The notes under the pieces were generated by a model that did no database searches, was not told where the DNA came from, and saw only the letters and a list, made by a program, of their open reading frames with translations. A program made the position numbers and the translations under genes. From IMG/VR virus record IMGVR_UViG_3300031673_000398, positions 1 to 26,764 of that record: 26,764 nt of DNA. One strand, written 5' to 3'. This DNA comes from a virus. Below, one piece after another: positions 8,462 to 16,027 of the stretch; the stretch's first letter is position 1, and each line of letters opens with the position of its first letter.

Positions 8462-10164
8462 TTCCAATGATCCTCAAATCCAGCACACCATGAGTGCATT
8501 TGCACCATATCATAATCTTCTTTGTCTTTTAACAACTCTATTATTTCTTTTTCAGTCCAGGGTACCGCGTTTGGGTTATTAGAATGATCTTTTCCTGTGT
8601 GAAACTGTTTTGCTTTTTTTATTTTATATAAGTCTGGGTAATTTTTCATAACAAAGTTACCGTATATTTCTGGTTCTGCTATATGGCATGATGCCGATGT
8701 TATATCAAAGCTTTTTTCAGCAAACTCTTCTACAGTCATATCATATTTTCGCAACATTTCATTAATTATTGTCTTATTAAAGAAATTCATGTCACAAATA
8801 AACGTATGGTCTGCTACTTTATCCAATTCTAACATATATTTGTTAAAAAGAAAGTAAGGAAGGTGGTTTTGTCTCCATCCTTCATACCAAATTGGGTTAT
8901 CTCCATCAAAAAAGGTCATAGGTCTATTTAAAGTTGTATCTATATCTACTGTTAAATAATAATCTGTAGTAGTTACTTCTTGAAACAGTTTAAGAAATTG
9001 TTGAAAACACCAATTTGGTCTAAATTTCCATCTTAACGGGTCAATATTAGGCAAGACTTCCCTGTCAAGATGATAATAAATTGGAAAATCTACCTCAAAC
9101 TCGGGAATGGATTTAGGGGTACATATGTGTATGCTCTTTAATCCTTTTGCATTCTTGATTAATCCTCTTAACATATACTTTAATTTTATCATGTCTTTAG
9201 GGGCACACGGTAAAAATGCATCAAATTCTTTTTCTTTACTTGGTTGTTTTAAAATGATGTCAATTTCTTTAAAAGGTTTTACACCTTTACATATATAACC
9301 CTTAAACATATTTGATTCTAACTCTTTTTCATTGGGAAATGGTTTGTACCACTTAATACCATTAACTTCTGGTCTCTTTAAGAGAACATTATAAACATAG
9401 TTATACCACAACTGCTTACAGTTTATGTCTCTATTAAATATATCTTCATTATATTTGGCAAGAATATCGATATCAGTGCAAGAAGTACTAGAATGTTCGG
9501 GGTGAAATATAACAGGTGGTAATTTATTTAATGTAAATGTTCTTCCTAACAATTGACAGAGAGCAAAAAAATGTGTATCCCAGTATGGTTTACCTATTAA
9601 TTGTTCATGAAAGTTATTTCTGTTATTTATCCACCAGTCTTTTCTAAAACAAAACCCATCAAATCCGTGTACTGAATAAGATTCGGGTTTAAAATCTCCA
9701 TCTAAAGAATCAAAATCAAATAAGTGTAATTTTGACATTGGATAACAGTCATAATCAGAATTTTCTTGTATTTGTTTAATCATTCTGTCAGAAGCCACAA
9801 TATCATCATTTAAAAATATAATATGTGTACAATCTGTTTCTGCCAAGGCGTCAATTATATGTTTTACCGCTGGAATTCTTTTTTCTTTAATTGAATCCAT
9901 ATGGGTTTCGAACTCTTTCACATATAATTCTCTCAATCCGTGATGATTAAAGTAATCTTCGAGTATATCATGGCTATTTTTTGTCAAACTTTGCAATTTG
10001 GTAAAATTATCAATTTCAATATTCTCATCTTCATATTGAACATTAAATAAACTTACATTATCAAATTTATTTGATAACTTCTGCAATGCTTGTATACAAA
10101 GGAGTTGTCTATTCTCCAATTCATTGGTATTTTTATACGTATTTATTCCAATTGAAAATTTCAT
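8458..10164 (-). CDS. Two-domain GT-A glycosyltransferase fusion
   Basis: A 568-residue protein that reads as two glycosyltransferase modules. Module 1 (about 1-250) starts MKFSIGINTYKN, similar to the two following GT2-like genes, and has the metal motif HIIFLNDDIV near residue 115. Module 2 (about 310-568) begins EFDAFLPCAPKDM and contains YLTVDIDTTLNRP with a DID metal motif near residue 400, followed by ...WYEGWRQNHLPYF and a C-terminal Trp/His-rich region; this resembles the DUF6492-like group of putative GTs. Two active sites in one chain suggest stepwise addition of two sugars or of a repeating disaccharide. It overlaps the gene before it by 4 nt and the one after it by 4 nt (ATGA). 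Confidence 0.65.
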   Translation of the reverse strand: MKFSIGINTYKNTNELENRQLLCIQALQKLSNKFDNVSLFNVQYEDENIEIDNFTKLQSLTKNSHDILEDYFNHHGLRELYVKEFETHMDSIKEKRIPAVKHIIDALAETDCTHIIFLNDDIVASDRMIKQIQENSDYDCYPMSKLHLFDFDSLDGDFKPESYSVHGFDGFCFRKDWWINNRNNFHEQLIGKPYWDTHFFALCQLLGRTFTLNKLPPVIFHPEHSSTSCTDIDILAKYNEDIFNRDINCKQLWYNYVYNVLLKRPEVNGIKWYKPFPNEKELESNMFKGYICKGVKPFKEIDIILKQPSKEKEFDAFLPCAPKDMIKLKYMLRGLIKNAKGLKSIHICTPKSIPEFEVDFPIYYHLDREVLPNIDPLRWKFRPNWCFQQFLKLFQEVTTTDYYLTVDIDTTLNRPMTFFDGDNPIWYEGWRQNHLPYFLFNKYMLELDKVADHTFICDMNFFNKTIINEMLRKYDMTVEEFAEKSFDITSASCHIAEPEIYGNFVMKNYPDLYKIKKAKQFHTGKDHSNNPNAVPWTEKEIIELLKDKEDYDMVQMHSWCAGFEDHWK

Positions 10165-10937
10165 CTGTTTTTATGTTCTTTTAACCAATTTACTACAAAT
10201 TCTTTAGTATTCCCGCTAATATCTCTAGGTAAAACACCATGTTTTTTCTGAAACAATTTCCATTGTTCGGCAATTCTTTGTTCTCTACTCCCATCTGCTC
10301 TATTCTCTGCCTGTAACCTACTAACAGCTTCTGGATTGTTCATTATATAGTCATCTGAATTAGTAATATCAGGAAACCAACGGAACCCTGGATAATGAAA
10401 CTCCTGAGCTTCCCTATATAACATATCTATATCAAAAGGGTCTCTGAAACTAGTATCATAAAGACCTACTTTATTAAAACATTCTTGTCTATGATATGTA
10501 AATTCATTACAAGACTCACTATAAAATGAAACACCTACATTATTTTCATATTCAACTTGTAATTTTGGAGTTCGTTTTCCGGGTTCACCTGAATTCCAGG
10601 ATGTGCTGACGAACCCGAAGTATTTAATACCTGATTTTTTAGAAGCTTCTATATATTTGTTAAATATATTAGCATCTTTTATTATCATATCATCTTCAAT
10701 TAAAAAAATATGCTTACAATCTCTCTGCAATAGAAAATTCACAGCATCATTTCTACACATGGCAGGATAATAATTGTTTTTATGTTGTATCCAATTCACT
10801 TCATAGTCTTCTATATATGGATCACCACCATTTACAATAACTATCTCATCTATTTTTTCTAAAGGAATACTTTTGTAAAGTTCTTGAAGATAATTTTCCG
10901 ATTCATATGTAATAATTCCAATTCCTATTTTTTCCAT
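10161..10937 (-). CDS. GT2-like glycosyltransferase, paralogue A
   Basis: A 258-residue GT-A protein. The N-terminal strand KIGIGIITYESENYLQELYKS, then DEIVIVNGG and HIFLIEDDMIIKD (DD metal motif near residue 81) are standard family 2 features. The acceptor-side stretch GLYDTSFRDPFDIDMLYRE resembles the ED/W region. The C-terminus (W..F.KKHGVLPRDI) is repeated in the neighbouring gene at 10925-11713, so the two are tandem duplicates that have diverged. It overlaps that neighbour by 13 nt and the 568-residue gene by 4 nt. It is predicted cytoplasmic; donor and acceptor are unknown. Confidence 0.7.
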   Translation of the reverse strand: MEKIGIGIITYESENYLQELYKSIPLEKIDEIVIVNGGDPYIEDYEVNWIQHKNNYYPAMCRNDAVNFLLQRDCKHIFLIEDDMIIKDANIFNKYIEASKKSGIKYFGFVSTSWNSGEPGKRTPKLQVEYENNVGVSFYSESCNEFTYHRQECFNKVGLYDTSFRDPFDIDMLYREAQEFHYPGFRWFPDITNSDDYIMNNPEAVSRLQAENRADGSREQRIAEQWKLFQKKHGVLPRDISGNTKEFVVNWLKEHKNR

Positions 10938-11713
10938 CTATATATTTCCTGCAATTCTCTTTTAACTGTATCAATTCCCACATCTGGAATGTTCATTGGC
11001 ATATAACCGTGCTGTGTTTTAAAAAACTGGCATGCATTTATAAGGTTTTTATTCCATTCATGTTGGTCTTTTCTTATAACACTGCCTTCAAAATTCTCTT
11101 TTATATCTTTTATATAGTTATAACTCTCATGTATATCTGCAAAATACCAAAATGGTGGGTGTTTTTTGCAATCTTTATAAATTTTATAGGTATGTTCTAC
11201 ATGTTCCATTGCGTTTTGGTAATTTTCATCCATATACCCAACTCTTTCGATGCATTCTTTACGATAATAGCTCCAGGCCCCTAGAATATTATGATACAAA
11301 TCCACTTTTACATCCCCATAGTCTATAACCTTTTTTACAATAGGTTCCTGAGTTTGTTGATTTCTGTTATAAAAGCCATGGCCACCATAATTTAAATGCC
11401 AGATACCGCTAGTTTCCGCAGTTTTAATGTATTTGTCGCAAAGATTAGCGTCTTCGAACTTAATATCATCTTCACAAAGAAAAACATGGTCACAATTTCT
11501 TTCTTCAATTAGAAATTTTAAGGCTTTGTTTTTATTTTTAGCAACATTATCTATGCGTTTTGTGTAAATTACTTCATTTTTACCAGAAAAATAATCCTTT
11601 TCTCCACAAATAACCTCAACAACATGATCGGCCGGTGGCAATGTCTTAATACATTCTTTAAAAAACTCAGGTCTATTAACAGAGATAACACCAATTCCGA
11701 CTTTATTTGTCAT
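10925..11713 (-). CDS. GT2-like glycosyltransferase, paralogue B
   Basis: A 262-residue GT-A protein with the same plan as paralogue A: KVGIGVISVNRPEFFKECIKT at the start, HVFLCEDDIKFEDANLC (DD motif near residue 80), GYMDENYQNAMEHVEH in the acceptor region, and a C-terminus FFKTQHGYMPMNI matching FQKKHGVLPRDI of paralogue A. AAGG precedes the ATG at 11713, whose A is also the last base of the gp47 stop codon, so translation is coupled to gp47. It is the first gene of the glycosylation island in transcription order. Confidence 0.7.
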   Translation of the reverse strand: MTNKVGIGVISVNRPEFFKECIKTLPPADHVVEVICGEKDYFSGKNEVIYTKRIDNVAKNKNKALKFLIEERNCDHVFLCEDDIKFEDANLCDKYIKTAETSGIWHLNYGGHGFYNRNQQTQEPIVKKVIDYGDVKVDLYHNILGAWSYYRKECIERVGYMDENYQNAMEHVEHTYKIYKDCKKHPPFWYFADIHESYNYIKDIKENFEGSVIRKDQHEWNKNLINACQFFKTQHGYMPMNIPDVGIDTVKRELQEIYRWKK

Positions 11714-12804
11714 TATGATACCTTTTTATATAAATCCAATATGTAACTAGTCACTTCATCTTTGTATTCGATGTCTAATTCATTTACAAATTCTTTTATG
11801 CTCTGATTAATATCAACACCTGCGAATTCATAATCAATATCTAAATTTTCATCTCCAAACGTGTCAAATTCTACTTTAATATTGATAGGTTTTAAAGCAT
11901 TTAACTTTGAAATCAGTAATTCTATTCTATCTTCTTTGATTTTCTTATCTACATACAGTTTAATCCAATTATCCTTAAACGTTTCTTTTATTTCGGGGGT
12001 AATACCTGTCTTTGAAATCTCAGATAAAAATACTTTTTTGTGTTTTGGAGTAATATTGTTTTCGTAGAAATCATAATTGGAAGTTTCAACATCTAAAATG
12101 TAATAACCCTTGCTCGTTCCACTATCACCCCAGTCCAATTCATATGCACTGCCTGTATATAATATATGTCCTTTTTTATATTTTCTATCATCTCTAATAT
12201 GAAAGTGACCTGTAATAATTAATGGAGCCTTATCAAGAATTTCTTCAGAGGTAAACCCATGTGTACATACTTTAGACTTGTTTAAATGAAACCCTTGTAA
12301 TTCAAAATGACCAAAAATTATATCACTTTCTGGTATTTCTTCTAAATTCACGCCCCAGGGACATAAAGTTATGTTTTTACCAAATGCTTGGAAGGTTGTA
12401 ACCTCATCAGCAATGAAAACATTTTCCCATTCATTAAGGAAACCTAAACTATGTACTCTCGAATTGTTTTTATAGTATGCATCATGGTTACCTACCAAAC
12501 CTAAAATATTAAAATCTTTAAATTTGTGAAATAATTTACAAACAGTGTGCATAGTATGAACATTAATTTCATTTCTATGATGAAAGAAGTCACCAGGTAT
12601 GACAATGTCTTTTATACCATGTTTATTACACTCTGATATAAACCAATCAGCCCAATCATGCAAAATTTCATGCCAGGTGTGACTGTTATGGTGCACACCA
12701 GCATGTAAATCGCTTGCAATTGCAATTCGGTTGTGTTTAATTCCAGGTATTTTCTTCGTCATAACATGTATGTCTTCTTGTGTGTTGTCCGTTCTCTTGT
12801 TCAT
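11713..12804 (-). CDS. 47: Recombination endonuclease subunit gp47 (Mre11/SbcD-like)
   Basis: Mn-dependent nuclease partner of gp46. All calcineurin-like phosphoesterase motifs are visible: ASDLHAG, IVIPGDFFHHRNE, LGLVGNHD, IIFGHFE and IITGHFHIR, followed by GSAYELDWGD. At 363 residues with this start it is close to T4 gp47 (339). An in-frame ATG at 12762 (MTKKIPGIKHN) would remove 14 residues with no domain content and cut the overlap with gp55 from 68 to 26 nt; neither start has a strong Shine-Dalgarno, so the true start is undecided. The C-terminal region (about 240-363) is the less conserved capping/partner-binding part. Confidence 0.94.
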   Translation of the reverse strand: MNKRTDNTQEDIHVMTKKIPGIKHNRIAIASDLHAGVHHNSHTWHEILHDWADWFISECNKHGIKDIVIPGDFFHHRNEINVHTMHTVCKLFHKFKDFNILGLVGNHDAYYKNNSRVHSLGFLNEWENVFIADEVTTFQAFGKNITLCPWGVNLEEIPESDIIFGHFELQGFHLNKSKVCTHGFTSEEILDKAPLIITGHFHIRDDRKYKKGHILYTGSAYELDWGDSGTSKGYYILDVETSNYDFYENNITPKHKKVFLSEISKTGITPEIKETFKDNWIKLYVDKKIKEDRIELLISKLNALKPINIKVEFDTFGDENLDIDYEFAGVDINQSIKEFVNELDIEYKDEVTSYILDLYKKVS

Positions 12805-13216
12805 CCATTAATCTATTATAAATTTCATCTCTATAATTTTCAACAGCATCTCTTTCCTTCTTTTCAATTTTAATTCTGTTAACCATTGCATGAAAAGCCA
12901 CTTTAGTAAAATACATGAACGCATTCCCTTTCTTACCATTCTTTCCTACTTTCTCAGGGTCGTATTTATATACCTTATTTCGAATGGTTGCTATCATTTT
13001 TTCTCTTGCATCACCTACCATTTCATCTCTGTAAGAATAATTGATAAAATTTGGGCTGTAACTTAATTTGTTTGCGATTTTATCAACGCAAATACATACT
13101 TCATCTGATAATATATCAGTTCTGTAGCTTTCTGCAATTAATTCTTCAAATATATCTGGATTAACATAATATTCTGATTTTTTACCTCTTTTTCTAGGCT
13201 TGGATATTTCTAACAT
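12737..13216 (-). CDS. 55: Late-transcription sigma factor gp55
   Basis: A small sigma-like protein (159 residues; T4 gp55 is 185) that directs host RNA polymerase to late promoters (TATAAATA) with the sliding clamp and gp33. The central block YSYRDEMVGDAREKMIATIRNKVYKYDPEK...GNAFMYFTKVAFHAMVNRIKIEKKER (about 70-130) aligns with T4 gp55 ([51 protein letters not shown]), the sigma region 2-like core. The N-terminus is basic. The acidic C-terminal clamp-binding tail of T4 is shorter here. It overlaps uvsW by 23 nt and gp47 by up to 68 nt. The late promoters on the plus strand are its expected targets. Confidence 0.9.
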   Translation of the reverse strand: MLEISKPRKRGKKSEYYVNPDIFEELIAESYRTDILSDEVCICVDKIANKLSYSPNFINYSYRDEMVGDAREKMIATIRNKVYKYDPEKVGKNGKKGNAFMYFTKVAFHAMVNRIKIEKKERDAVENYRDEIYNRLMDEQENGQHTRRHTCYDEENTWN

Positions 13217-14636
13217 AGTACTTTATTTTCTCTTTATCATATAACAGGAGCCGTTTTTCATAGTGCCTATTGCCATATAACAGGTCATCTGTTATATCAA
13301 ATACATTCAGTTTAGTTTTTCTTGGATGTAATCTCAATCCTCTACCTATACTCTGAACAATTCTCGTTTTGGCTTTGCCACCAGCTCCAAAAATAATATA
13401 ATGTATATTGTTAATACTAATACCAGTTGAAAAAATGGCACCCATAGCAATACAAATAATATTATCTTCTACTTCCATTAACTTTTTTACTTTATCTCGT
13501 GTTTCTTCTTCAACACTACCTTGAATAAAATAAATCTTTTTACCTTTAATGTTGTCTTTAAAGGTTTTTTCTAAAATTTCTCCATGCTCTATTCGATCAA
13601 CCAAAAGAAGAGTGTTTTTTTCTAGCCGCGAACATAGTTTAGTAAGAATATTATTTCTTTTTTCATTATTAATAATAAATTCTAGCTCTTTGTGATATGC
13701 TTCAATTGGTTTATTAGGATTTGGCTTAAAATAAAAATCTTCTGTGTATGAAATTTTAAGAATTGTTATATCTACATCTGAAATATACTTTCCTTTTCTT
13801 AGATCTGCGCTTGATTCTTCTGCTAATACAGGGCCAAATAAGCCAATTACTTTCCATTCATCTATTTTATCATCAGGAAGTGTGCCTGTAAACCCAAATT
13901 TGTGTGGTGTGGTTATCTTTTCTAGCAATTTAGTAATAGAATTGCCATTTTTGGCTTTGTGGGTTTCATCGTTTATTAATACATCAACATCATTAACCCA
14001 CTTAGTGTCTTGTTTTTTACTTAAAAGTATGTTTGTACCTGCGATTATTACTTTATTTTCTGGTTTAAACATATTTTTTCCATCCCATTTACCAACATCT
14101 TGAAATGGTAATCCATATTCAAGGAAGTCTGTATATGTCTGGTCTACTAATTGTGTGGGTAATACTATTAAAATCTTATATTTTGGGTGATGTTGAAGTA
14201 AAGTACCCACCAACCCAGCCATAATTAGAGTCTTACCACCCGCTGTCGCGACTAAATTTACACCCCTGCCTCTTTTAATACACTTTCTGATTATATTTTC
14301 CTGATAATCTCTATATGTCTTACTTAACGTAATAATTTCTCTATCATAAAAGTCCCAACCACATGATATTTTTTCTTTTAACTGCTTTGTTATAGTAATT
14401 TGGTTAGTTACATCGTTCTTTTTGATATATTGTATAATTTCTGGAATAATACCCAAACCCACTCTGCCAGAATTAGTTATAGCATACTGTCTTGTTGCAA
14501 AATATCCCCTTTGCTTCCTTGCTCTTATAGCAGCTCCTTTATTTTCTACAGAAAAAGCGAGTCTGAGCTCATCTAAGTTCTCAGATTTTATAATTGCTTT
14601 CTTATATCTTGGACACCAATCAAATATATATCTCAT
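13194..14636 (-). CDS. uvsW: UvsW helicase (SF2, recombination and R-loop/fork remodelling)
   Basis: A 480-residue SF2 helicase, close to T4 UvsW (about 500). Motif I is ATAGGKT (about 130-136), a relaxed Walker A as in T4. Motif Ia is VLPTQLV, motif II is DETH (223-226), motif III is FTGT, and motif VI is QSIGRGLRLHP near 430. The N-terminal 100 residues correspond to the UvsW N-terminal nucleic-acid binding domain. T4 UvsW unwinds R-loops and branched DNA, ending origin-dependent and promoting recombination-dependent replication. It starts directly after the uvsY stop (TAAATG), as the two genes are neighbours in T4, which supports both calls. Confidence 0.94.
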   Translation of the reverse strand: MRYIFDWCPRYKKAIIKSENLDELRLAFSVENKGAAIRARKQRGYFATRQYAITNSGRVGLGIIPEIIQYIKKNDVTNQITITKQLKEKISCGWDFYDREIITLSKTYRDYQENIIRKCIKRGRGVNLVATAGGKTLIMAGLVGTLLQHHPKYKILIVLPTQLVDQTYTDFLEYGLPFQDVGKWDGKNMFKPENKVIIAGTNILLSKKQDTKWVNDVDVLINDETHKAKNGNSITKLLEKITTPHKFGFTGTLPDDKIDEWKVIGLFGPVLAEESSADLRKGKYISDVDITILKISYTEDFYFKPNPNKPIEAYHKELEFIINNEKRNNILTKLCSRLEKNTLLLVDRIEHGEILEKTFKDNIKGKKIYFIQGSVEEETRDKVKKLMEVEDNIICIAMGAIFSTGISINNIHYIIFGAGGKAKTRIVQSIGRGLRLHPRKTKLNVFDITDDLLYGNRHYEKRLLLYDKEKIKYYVRNIQA

Positions 14637-15032
14637 TTACATGGTTTCCAACTTCATAATCTCAACGATATTCTTATAATCCCATGTAATGGATGAAAAT
14701 ATACGTTCTAACTTCTCAAGATACTCAATAATATCTTTATATTCATCTATTTGTTCTTGTATCTTTGAAATACTCTCATGTTTTGAAGCTGCCGCGTTAA
14801 TTGATGCATCAGAAAGATTAACCCTACCCTTTTCTTTAAGTTTTACAGCTATATCAGCTATTGCAGCCCTCTTTTGTCTTATTAATTTAGATTCGTCTCT
14901 CTTTGCATTAATTAATCTTGCTACCCACTTATGTTTAATAGAGGGCAACTTCATAGACTTGTCATGAATAGTAACTTCATCGACTCTTGCATCATCTTCT
15001 GCTTCAATTATATATTGCTCTAGTAAATTCAT
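14637..15032 (-). CDS. uvsY: UvsY-like recombination mediator
   Basis: A 131-residue protein (T4 UvsY is 137) that loads the UvsX recombinase on gp32-coated single-stranded DNA. Visible features are a short acidic N-terminus, IKHKWVARLINAKRDESKLIRQKRAAI (like the SKWLNKHSSIKKEMLRIEAQKK block of T4), a long helix, and a C-terminal EYLEKLERIFSSITWDYKNIVEIMKLE similar in kind to T4 LQYWGILLDFCSGALDAIKSRGFAIKHIQDM. Similarity is moderate, but length, charge pattern and position before uvsW agree. It is the first gene of the leftward unit, reading away from the divergent region 15033-15122. Confidence 0.8.
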   Translation of the reverse strand: MNLLEQYIIEAEDDARVDEVTIHDKSMKLPSIKHKWVARLINAKRDESKLIRQKRAAIADIAVKLKEKGRVNLSDASINAAASKHESISKIQEQIDEYKDIIEYLEKLERIFSSITWDYKNIVEIMKLETM

Positions 15033-15122
15033 ATTAATTTTGTATATATTTCTCAGAACTTCTTGACATAACTTCTACATTCCCTAAATATATTATATAA
15101 TAGTATTATATAGGAGATTATT
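15033..15122. promoter_or_regulatory. Divergent promoter region between uvsY and the rightward block
   Basis: This 90-bp gap separates the leftward and rightward units and must carry promoters for both. On the plus strand TTGACA (15063-15068) has no well-spaced -10. CCTAAATA (15083-15090) matches the T4 late element TATAAATA at 6 of 8 positions, and TATAAT lies at 15096-15101. A clear Shine-Dalgarno, AGGAG (15112-15116), precedes the ATG at 15123. On the minus strand only AT-rich runs are visible; I see no MotA-like box for uvsY. Confidence 0.5.
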
Positions 15123-15611
15123 ATGACATCAACCCCGAAATTCGATAAAATTTATGAACAAGTAATGGAACAAAATGTTGCAGCACCAGGTGGTGTATTT
15201 GGTGATAACGCAGGAACAGGTGTGGACCTTGCTAAAAGCAGTGATACATATGCACCAGGTGATGCCAGATTGCCTAAAGCATTAGGTAAGGTTCAAAAAA
15301 GAAGCTTCCCTGAGTCTATATTTGACGGAAAAAAGAAAAAAGTAAGAAAAAAGAAGCAATCTGCTAACCCAGGACCTCTAAAAGAAGAAAAAGAATCTAT
15401 TAAAGGTGGTTTAGCAGATGGTATGTCGTTAAAAGACATAGCTGATAAGCATAATGTAGAGGTTTCAGAAATTAGAACACAATATGAGATGGGTGTTAAA
15501 GTAGAAATGGAACATACTGAGAATATTAAGCAAGCTCAAGAGATTTCTAAGGACCATTTAGAAGAAGATCCAAAATATTACTCTAAATTGAAAGATATGG
15601 AGCAAAAGTAA
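15123..15611 (+). CDS. DUF5661-like protein with basic patch and HTH-like segment; possible packaged head protein
   Basis: A 162-residue protein of unknown role. N-terminal peptide MTSTPKFDKIYEQVMEQ is amphipathic and carries I-Y-E at 10-12, an [I/L]-x-E prohead protease-type site. A strongly basic run (KKKKVRKKKQ, 70-79) follows. Residues about 95-122 (GLADGMSLKDIADKHNVEVSEIR) read as a helix-turn-helix. The C-terminal HTENIKQAQEISKDHLEEDPKYYSKL (131-156) is the DUF5661 signature (HT...A..IA.DHL.EDP.YY). AGGAG lies 6 nt before the start. The combination suggests a DNA-binding protein, perhaps carried in the head. The domain match is good; the function is not known. Confidence 0.6.
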   Translation: MTSTPKFDKIYEQVMEQNVAAPGGVFGDNAGTGVDLAKSSDTYAPGDARLPKALGKVQKRSFPESIFDGKKKKVRKKKQSANPGPLKEEKESIKGGLADGMSLKDIADKHNVEVSEIRTQYEMGVKVEMEHTENIKQAQEISKDHLEEDPKYYSKLKDMEQK

Positions 15612-15612
15612 G

Positions 15613-16008
15613 ATGGATTTAGGTCATTGGCAATTTAAAGGTGAAATACCCGAAGATGCTTATGGATTTATCTATCTTATTACCAATAATATCAATAAAA
15701 AGAAGTATATTGGTAAAAAACAAATGACATGTATTAGAAAACTCAAACCTTTAAAGGGTAAAAAGAATAAAAGACATAAAACAGTAGAAACGGACTGGAA
15801 AACGTATACAGGGAGCTCAGATGCTCTAAATAATGATATAAAAATATATGGTAAAGAGAATTTTACCTTCGAAATCTTGAAGATTTGCAATTCTAAGTCT
15901 CATTTGACATATGAAGAATCAAAAATGCAGTTCAAAGAAGATGTTTTATTAAAAGAAGATTACTATAACGGCATTATTTCATGCAGGATTTCAAAAATCA
16001 AGATTTAA
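15613..16008 (+). CDS. GIY-YIG nuclease-domain protein
   Basis: A 131-residue protein with a GIY-YIG fold: AYGFIYLITNNINKKKYIGKK (residues 16-36) gives the paired strands, DWKTYTGSSDALNNDIKIYG the helix region, ENFTFEILKIC the third strand, and TYEESKMQFKE holds the likely catalytic Glu. The catalytic Arg is probably in the CIRK segment (about 40). It is a stand-alone domain without a DNA-binding NUMOD or zinc finger, unlike T-even Seg homing enzymes, though related single-domain proteins are frequent in phages. It starts 1 nt after the preceding stop with GGAG some 10 nt before. It could be a homing nuclease or a structure-specific nuclease. Confidence 0.75.
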   Translation: MDLGHWQFKGEIPEDAYGFIYLITNNINKKKYIGKKQMTCIRKLKPLKGKKNKRHKTVETDWKTYTGSSDALNNDIKIYGKENFTFEILKICNSKSHLTYEESKMQFKEDVLLKEDYYNGIISCRISKIKI

Positions 16009-16027
16009 ACATAGGAAAATTTTAAAT

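Noticed and set aside
12963-12970. TATAAATA on the minus strand inside the gp55 gene, about 160 nt before the gp47 start
   Set aside because: In DNA this AT-rich an 8-base A/T word is expected several times by chance. It lies in coding sequence, has no shared leader, and is far from any start codon.
15063-15068. TTGACA as the -35 of a sigma70 promoter for the gene at 15123
   Set aside because: The only good TATAAT (15096-15101) is 27 bp away, too far for a sigma70 promoter, and closer -10 candidates are poor.
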